Origin: Liolophura sinensis | Taxonomy: Eukaryota > Mollusca > Polyplacophora > Chitonida > Chitonidae | Direction: 5' to 3' | Length of the DNA stretch: 64,000 bases | Assembly: GCF_032854445.1 (NCBI RefSeq) | Contig: NC_088305.1 | Span: 28,234,628-28,298,627 of the forward strand | In this document: one piece after another, positions 58,801 through 64,000 of the stretch | How the letters are laid out: every line of letters begins with the position of its first letter | Numbering within the stretch: the stretch's first letter is position 1 | Position numbers and translations under genes: made by a program | The notes under the pieces: generated by a model | The model's database searches: none | The model's input: only the letters and a program-made list of their open reading frames with translations | What the model was told of the DNA's origin: nothing

Positions 58801-61800
58801 ATTTTACACAGTACTCAAGAATATTTAAAGGTAGACAAAGCAATAAGATGCATATTCTTCATGTAATAAGACACTGAGCCACAGTTTTAATACAAGTCTG
58901 GAAATAATTCTTTAGTTCTTGCTGAAATAATGCCAAATCTTCCACCTATTCACATTATCATTCATTTATTTATTTATTTCATTGGTCATCTGTGCCAAAC
59001 TCAAAAATATTTAATTAAATAATAGCGACTGGCATTATAGTTGAAGGAAACCGAGCAGAGCCCAGGGAAAAACCACCACCATCTGCAGTTTGTTGACAGA
59101 CCTTTCCACGTATGACAGGAGAGCTTTCAAATGATTAAAAAGTTACAATGCTATTTATATCGTGGTTTTGTCGCGTACCTAACAGTCGCCCCTGTCGATA
59201 TACTACTTGGTGCAGGACATTGTCTTTGCCATGATACTTATTTTCAGATTCATGTTACCTGTTAGATAATACTTGTGCCACTTTCTCTAAAGGGCAGTCT
59301 TACACAAAAATGTCAGGCCCATGTACCTGTTTGTAGGCTTGGAATAAATGAATAGGAAGAAAAAATTGGTTCTTCACCACAGGTTGTCAGGACAGTGCTG
59401 ATCTTGTTACATTACCTGGAGGTGCAGAGGTGAGTGGCCCTTGGGTAGTTTCTACAACTGGAGGTGCACTGGTTACTGGTGCTTTGGTTGTTTCTACAAC
59501 TGGAGGTGCACTGGTTACTGGTGCTTTTGTTGTTTCTACAACTGGAGGTGCACTGGTTGTTTCTACAACAGGAGGTGTGGATGTTACAATGGAATACAGC
59601 AAGAAAATTGAGAATTGTTTTTGTACCGTTATATGTTATTACACAACAGCAGGTTGCTGGCAGACCTTAACACATACAGCCAGAGAGGAAGCTAGCATGA
59701 GCTGGACATGAACTCAAAGCCACCACAATGGTGGGAGGCTCCTGGGTCATTGTGCAACGCTGGTGTCCTAGCACCATCTGTCACTAGGGCCTCACTTTAT
59801 AAACAAACATGGTATAATATCTGGATACTGATAATATTTATGGCCATAGAACATTCCTTACATATTTCAGGCATTATTGAAAGTAATGACTGTTTCCCTT
59901 TACATGAATTAATCTTAATTTCTTATTTTATACATTTCTCAGTGCTTCAGTGCTTTGTGTTAACATTGTTTTGGTCTTGCAATTATCAACCCAAAATATC
60001 CCTGAAGAGGGATTAAGACATACACGTAATAAGGAGGGGAGCGAAAGTCACAAATCAGATCTAATTACTATATATGTGTATGTACTGAACAGGGGATTTA
60101 CAGCATATTTCACACAAGAATTTCAACTCGGATCTCTACGCCCAAAGTCTGACACTCTAACAAATGACCCAATCCGAAGTTCCCACTGGCACTGCTGCTA
60201 GTGTGGACAATGGAAAGCTGCTATGTTGCATGTATTTTACTGTATGATTCTTTGAGGATGTATGTTTGCATATTGTGCTTATTATATTGTGCACATGCTT
60301 AACATTTCACAAGAATTTTTTCCAAAATCAACACAAAAAAAACAGAGAATCAAAAGTTATAACCTGAATGGCATAGTTCCTGAGTAGAACAACCAAAAAA
60401 TATCTTTCACAGACAAAAGTTTTAGAAATTTGAACAGGTATTGTACAACTGTATACATTTACATATCCTACTTTGGTTTTGCTCTAAAGTCATATCATCA
60501 ATACCTCTGGAGGATTAAACTCTTACCTGTAGGCTTATAACAGCAGAACACTTCCAGCTCCACTTCATAATTCTCTACTGGAGTCTGACCAGCTTCTTCC
60601 TGTTTGGGTTCCAAAAGTCTGATACGGATGTCTGAAGCAGTGAAGTCCTTGGGCAGATGGATTTCACCATTTTCTGGGACCTCAAATGATTGTCTTCCAG
60701 CTGGGTTGACGAAGTCTTCAGTTGGGTCATCTCTCTTCTCAATGGCTACACGGCCAACATTTCCTGTGACTATCACTCTGCCAACAACAACGGGGTCTTC
60801 ACCATTGGGAGTCAGATCCAGTTGGATGTAAGGAGGATTAGCTGTGTCCACAGGGATTATGGCTGACTTTCCTTCAGGACGGATATCTTGAGGAGAGCTT
60901 GAGGGGTCAAGCTGAGACACCTGGATAGAATCATCAGGCAAAAGTTGTGGGTCCTTCATTCCATCCTCCATGGTACAGTACTCAGGAGTTGTCTCCCCTG
61001 ATGGTGGTTGTGTTGTCTCCCCTGATGGTGGTTGTGTTGTCTCCCCTGATGGTGGTTGTGTGGTCTCCCCAGTGACAACTAAACATATTCAAAGTTAGAT
61101 AAATAAAACTCACCCTTGAATTACATCACAGTCACAGTGGTAAAATTAGACAAAGTCCAAATTAAAACATAAAGCACCCTTTCAACACAGTTTATGCTTA
61201 TATCAGCACACAATCTCATCATGTACGAACTTACCTCTCACATTTTTATTTATTTATTTGATTGGTATTTTACACAGTACTCAAGAATATTTAAAGGTAG
61301 ACAAAGCAATAAGATGCATATTCTTCATGTAATAAGACACTGAGCCACAGTTTTAATACAAGTCTGGAAATAATTCTTTAGTTCTTGCTGAAATAATGCC
61401 AAATCTTCCACCTATTCACATTATCATTCATTTATTTATTTATTTCATTGGTCATCTGTGCCAAACTCAAAAATATTTAATTAAATAATAGCGACTGGCA
61501 TTATAGTTGAAGGAAACAGAGCAGAGCCCAGGGAAAAACCACCACCATCTGCAACTTGTTGACAGACCTTTCCACGTACGACAGGAGAGCTTTCAAATGA
61601 TTAAAAAGTTACAATGCTATTTATATCGTGGTTTTGTCGCGTGCCTAACAGTCGCCCCTGTCGATATACTACTTGGTGCAGGACATTGTCTTTGCCATGA
61701 TACTTATTTTCAGATTCATGTTACCTGTTAGATCATACTTGTGCCACTTTCTCCAAAGGGCAGTCTTACACAAAAATGTCAGGCCCATGTACCTGTTTGT

Positions 61801-63471
61801 AGGCTTGGAATAAATGAATAGGAAGAAAAAATTGGTTCTTCACCACAGGTTGTCAGGACAGTGCTGATCTTGTTACATTACCTGGAGGTGCAGAGGTGAG
61901 TGGCCCTTGGGTAGTTTCTACAACTGGAGGTGCACTGGTTACTGGTGCTTTGGTTGTTTCTACAACTGGAGGTGCACTGGTTACTGGTGCTTTGGTTGTT
62001 TCCACAGCTGGAGGTGCACTGGTTGTTTCTACAACAGGAGGTGCGGATGTTACAATGGAATACAGCAAGAAAATTGAGAATTGTTTTTGTACCGTTATAT
62101 GTTATTACACAACAGCAGGTTGCTGGCAGACCTTAACACATACAGCCAGAGAGGAAGCTAGCATGAGCTGGACATGAACTCAAAGCCACCACATTGGTGG
62201 GAGGCTCCTGGGTCATTGTGCAATGCTGGTGTCCTAGCACCCTCCGTCACTAGGGCCTCACTTTATAAACAAACATGGTATAATATCTGGATACTGATAA
62301 TATTTATGGCCATAGAACATTCCTTACATATTTCAGGCATTATTGAAAGTAATGACTGTTTCCCTTTACATGAATTAATCTTAATTTCTTATTTTATACA
62401 TTTCTCAGTGCTTCAGTGCTTTGTGTTAACACTGTTTTGTTCTTGCAATTATCAACCCAAAATATCCCTGAAGAGGGATTAAGACATACACGTAATAAGG
62501 AGGGGAGCGAAAGTCACAAATCAGATCTAATTATTATTTATGTGTATGTAATTAACAGGGGATTTACAGCATATTTCACACAAGAATTTCAACTCGGATC
62601 TCTATGCCCAAAGTCTGACACTCTAACAAATGACCCAATCCGAAGTTCCCACTGGCACTGCTGCTAGTGTGGACAATGGAAAGCTGCTATGTTGCATGTA
62701 TTTTATTGTATGATTCTTTGAGGATGTATGTTTGCATATTGTGCTTATTATTTTGTGCACATGCTTAACATTTCACAAGAATTTTTTCCAAAATCAACAC
62801 AAAATAAAAGAGAATCAAAAGTTATAACCTGAATGGCATAGTTCCTGAGTAGAACAACCAAAAAATATCTTTCACAGACAAAAGTTTTAGAAATTTGAAC
62901 AGGTATTGTACAACTGTATACATTTACATATCCTACTTTGGTTTTGCTCTGAACTCATATCATCAGTACCTCTGGAGGATTAAACTCTTACCTGTAGGCT
63001 TATAACAGCAGAACACTTCCAGGTCCACTTCATAATTCTCTACTGGAGCCTGACCAGCTTCTTCCTGTTTGGGTTCCAAAAGTCTGATACGGATGTCTGA
63101 GGCAGTGAAGTCTTTGGGCAGTTGGATTTCACCATTTTCTGGGACCTCAAAAGATTGTCTTCCAGCTGGGTTGACGAAGTCTTCAGTTGGGTCATCTCTC
63201 TTCTCAATGGCTACACGGCCAACATTTCCTGTGACTATCACTCTGCCAACAACAACAGGGTCTTCACCATTGGGAGTCAGATCCAGTTGGACATATGGGG
63301 GATTAGCTGTGTCCACGGGGATTATGGCTGACTTTCCTTCAGGACGGATATCTTGAGGAGAGCTTGAGGGGTCAAGCTGAGACACCTGGATAGAATCATC
63401 TGGCAAAAGTTGTGGGTCCTTCATTCCATCCTCCATGGTACAGTACTCAGGAGTAGTCTCCCCAGTGACAA
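45409..63471 (-). CDS. Mucin-like secreted protein with repeated ~150-residue domains and C-terminal cystine knot (3' part)
   Basis: Exons in transcript order: 63471-62992, 62028-61882, 61078-60527, 59562-59416, 58612-58061, 56877-56674, 55874-55370, 55090-54590, 53845-53366, 52775-52713, 51774-51328, 50875-48944, 48378-48316, 47375-47307, 46488-46288, 45533-45409. All but the last are phase 1-1 by length, except 55874-55370, which is one base out. Two exon types alternate: a domain ending in a Cys-Tyr motif, and Thr/Pro/Ser tracts typical of mucin O-glycosylation. The end is a CTCK domain as in gel-forming mucins, von Willebrand factor and hemocytin-like proteins. Expected role: secreted, disulphide-linked, glycosylated mucus or matrix protein. 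The 5' end, with any signal peptide or VWD domains, lies beyond the right edge. A few small exons could have been missed. Confidence 0.82.
46505..46612 (-). mobile_element. SINE tail fragment, diverged
   Basis: 'TTGATTGATTGATTGGTGTT' and 'GGTCGGAGGAAGCCGGCGAA'. It lies just upstream of the CTCK exon acceptor. Confidence 0.6.
46760..46849. repeat. (TA)n then (CA)n microsatellite
   Basis: About 30 TA dinucleotides are followed by CACACA/CTCACA repeats; intronic in the mucin-like gene. Confidence 0.95.
47569..47672. repeat. 24-bp minisatellite, about four copies
   Basis: The unit is 'AGGTGGATGAATCAAACAGA' plus ATCC, with small changes; intronic in the mucin-like gene. Confidence 0.85.
48620..48705 (-). 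mobile_element. Degraded SINE tail
   Basis: 'GATGTTTACGCCAAACTCAA' and 'CACTCAAATGACGGC' match the SINE 3' end weakly. Confidence 0.4.
48944..50875 (-). repeat. Mucin exon with a 45-bp coding VNTR, about 37 copies
   Basis: A single 1932-nt exon (644 codons, phase 1-1). From about 50830 to 49160 it is a strict 45-bp repeat encoding 15 residues, consensus 'TTLPPTETTKAPSVP', with variants such as 'TGTPAVPYVP'. Thr/Pro/Ser content is very high: a PTS domain. The flanking non-repeat ends are also Thr-rich ('TTPEEQTTLGRTPSLSPTTV'). Confidence 0.92.
51328..51774 (-). other. Diverged copy of the mucin Cys-Tyr domain
   Basis: 447 nt, phase 1-1. It begins 'ETCSEVLANKDLVTDG', has the shared core 'EIRPDG', 'VTGNVDNVRIEI' and 'ASDVTVTLLNP', and ends 'MEINGCYEQ'. 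A glutamine run (about seven Q) sits before the last strand. It is clearly related to, but older than, the five near-identical copies upstream. Confidence 0.75.
52955..53035 (-). repeat. tRNA-like intronic segment, repeated in each mucin unit
   Basis: The minus strand carries 'GTTAGAGTGTCAGACTTTGA' and a B-box-like 'AAGTTCAAATCC'. Related copies occur at about 57645-57720, 60112-60185 and 62578-62650, with the B-box decaying. It is probably the head of a tRNA-derived SINE rather than a working tRNA: the acceptor stem does not close. Confidence 0.45.
53366..53845 (-). other. Mucin Cys-Tyr domain, copy 1 of 5
   Basis: 480 nt. 'EYCTMEDGMKDPQLLPDDSI', 'SSPQDIRPEGKSAIIPVD', 'YVQLDLTPNGEDPVVVGRVI', 'VTGNVGRVAIEKRDD', 'PKDFTASDIRIRLLEP', ending 'VFCCYKPT'. 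Alternating hydrophobic strands suggest a beta-sandwich like a discoidin/galactose-binding fold; this is inference and no known family is assigned. Confidence 0.75.
54025..54061 (-). mobile_element. SINE tail stub
   Basis: 'TTGATTGGTGTTTTACGCAG' and 'TACTCAAGAACATTT'. The same stub recurs at about 56048, 58790, 61258 and 63643, showing it was present before the mucin units duplicated. Confidence 0.6.
54209..54453 (-). mobile_element. tRNA-derived SINE, full length, inverted
   Basis: Runs from 'TTGATTGGTGCTTTATGCAG' to the head complement 'GAGGCCCCACC'. It shows moderate divergence from the 28188 copy. An almost identical copy begins at 63827 and runs off the window. Confidence 0.85.
54590..55090 (-). 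other. Mucin PTS exon (Thr/Pro/Gly-rich)
   Basis: 501 nt, phase 1-1, with an imperfect repeat around 'TEGPTPVPTTTAPTT' and 'GERTGPPFTTPVATTTAPTT'. An alternative acceptor at about 55108 would also keep phase. Confidence 0.75.
55370..55874 (-). other. Mucin Cys-Tyr domain, copy 2 of 5, with frame problem at the donor
   Basis: 505 nt instead of a multiple of three. The end reads 'FCCYERKR' into a stop because the A-run before GTAAGA has one base too many for phase 1. It also carries one extra 'GETTLPPS' repeat near its start. Confidence 0.7.
56236..57330 (-). mobile_element. SINE tail and SINE head fragments flanking a mucin PTS exon
   Basis: The tail part lies at 56236-56386 ('ATTGGTCGTCTACGCCGAAC') and the head part at 57176-57330 ('CAGGTTGCTGGCAGACC' to 'CACTAGGGCCTCAC'). 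They overlap in family sequence, so they are two insertions, not one split copy. The same pair recurs at 58976-59126/59638-59793 and 61442-61592/62105-62260. Confidence 0.7.
56674..56877 (-). other. Mucin PTS exon, 14-residue repeat
   Basis: 204 nt, phase 1-1. A 42-bp unit encodes 'ETTKAPVTSAPPVV'; about five units, the last 'ETTQGPLTSAPP'. The acceptor TGTTGTAG is itself part of the repeat unit. Confidence 0.78.
58061..58612 (-). other. Mucin Cys-Tyr domain, copy 3 of 5
   Basis: 552 nt, phase 1-1. Its protein matches copy 4 except possibly within the leading repeats. The exon starts with three extra 8-residue repeats 'GETTQPPS' before 'GETTPEYCTMEDG'. Confidence 0.78.
59416..59562 (-). other. 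Mucin PTS exon, shortened
   Basis: 147 nt, phase 1-1, with the 14-residue repeat and one truncated 7-residue unit ('ETTSAPP'). Confidence 0.75.
60527..61078 (-). other. Mucin Cys-Tyr domain, copy 4 of 5
   Basis: 552 nt, phase 1-1, with three extra 'GETTQPPS' repeats; domain sequence the same as copy 3. Confidence 0.78.
61882..62028 (-). other. Mucin PTS exon, shortened, second copy
   Basis: 147 nt, phase 1-1; differs from 59416-59562 by a few bases (one gives 'PPAVETT'). Confidence 0.75.
62992..63471 (-). other. Mucin Cys-Tyr domain, copy 5 of 5
   Basis: 480 nt, phase 1-1, no extra 'GETTQPPS' units. It resembles copy 1 in lacking them, as does its flank with the full SINE at 63827, so the 53.4-54.5 kb and 63.0-64.0 kb stretches look like sister copies. 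Confidence 0.75.
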
Positions 63472-63826
63472 CTAAACATATTCAAAGTTAAACAAATAAA
63501 ACTCAGCCCTGAATTACATCACAATTACAGTGGTAAAATTAGAAAGTCCAAATTAAAACATAAAGCACCCTTTCAGCACAGTTTATGCTCATATCAGCAC
63601 ACAATCCCATCATGTACGAACTTACCTCTCACATATTTATTTTTTTGATTGGTGTTTTACACAGTACTCAAGAACATTTAAAGGTAGACAAAGCAATAAG
63701 ATGCATATTCTTCATGTAACAAGACACTGAGCCACAGTTTAATACAAGCCTGGAAATATTTCTTTAGTTCTTGCTGAAATAATGCCATATCTTCCACCTA
63801 TTCATATTATCATTCATTTATTTTCA

Positions 63827-64000
63827 TTTGATTGGTGCTTTATGCAGTACTCAAGAATATTTGCCTTCTGCGACAGCAGCCAGCAATATGGTGGGAGGAA
63901 ACTGACAAGAGCCGAGGGAAACACACAGCCATCAGCAGGTTGTTGGTAGACCTTCCCACGTAGGACCAGTGAAGAAGCCAGCATGAGCTGGCCTTCAACT
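63827..64000 (-). mobile_element. tRNA-derived SINE, cut by window end
   Basis: Same insertion as at 54209 ('GAGCCGAGGGAAACACACAG' in both), which shows the segment was duplicated after the SINE landed. Confidence 0.85.

Larger units (their letters stand above)
57850..62991. repeat. Two near-identical ~2.47-kb tandem units of the mucin gene
   Basis: Domain exons at 58061, 60527 and 62992 are spaced 2466 and 2465 bases. Exons, introns, SINE fragments and PTS exon are repeated with only scattered differences. Older, less regular spacings precede them (53366, 55370, 58061). Confidence 0.9.

Overview
This is eukaryotic, animal nuclear DNA. Genes are split by GT-AG introns and spaced by AT-rich sequence, and there are many tRNA-derived SINEs, minisatellites and one LTR retrotransposon. 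The dominant SINE family (heads like 'GCCTCCGTGGCTCAG', tails like 'TACGGCGTAAAACACCAATCA') and the gene set fit a lophotrochozoan, most likely a mollusc. That assignment is inference from recollection, not from a search.

Layout. 0.8-3.9 kb (+): a five-exon BTB/BACK-type gene. 4.8-7 kb: SINE pieces and a 63-bp minisatellite. 10.0-14.7 kb (-): a complete MMADHC (cobalamin D) orthologue in seven coding exons. 17.2-22.0 kb (+): a two-exon C2orf69 orthologue, head-to-head with MMADHC; its intron carries a minisatellite with a 98-bp higher-order unit. The space between the two genes holds a foldback (MITE-like) element and a perfect CRE. 23.7-34.5 kb (-): a tandem duplication of about 6 kb. Each unit holds one intact, divergent ANTP-like homeobox gene (three exons, N-terminal eh1-like motif) and one decayed homeobox relative. 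Six copies of a TTAATC-rich module lie in and near these units. 34.6-40.6 kb (+): a young Ty3/gypsy-type LTR element with about 1-kb LTRs and a tRNA-Pro-like primer site. It has Gmr1-like domain order (integrase before RNase H) and has lost the reverse-transcriptase core. 40.6-45.3 kb: intergenic. 45.4 kb to the right edge (-): the 3' portion of a large mucin-like secreted-protein gene. It has alternating phase-1 exons for Thr/Pro/Ser-rich tracts and for a repeated domain of about 150 residues, and ends in a C-terminal cystine knot. Its 5' end is outside the window.

How the parts relate. MMADHC and C2orf69 both belong to mitochondrial or cobalamin metabolism and may share a divergent promoter region. 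The homeobox pair and the mucin gene are both growing by local tandem duplication. In the mucin gene every assigned exon but the last is phase 1-1, so whole exons can be gained or lost without breaking the frame; one repeat (55.4 kb) carries a one-base change that does break it. The multi-exon models were assembled by hand from splice sites. Exon lengths, phases and known family sequences agree for the BTB gene, MMADHC, C2orf69, both homeobox genes and all mucin exons but one.
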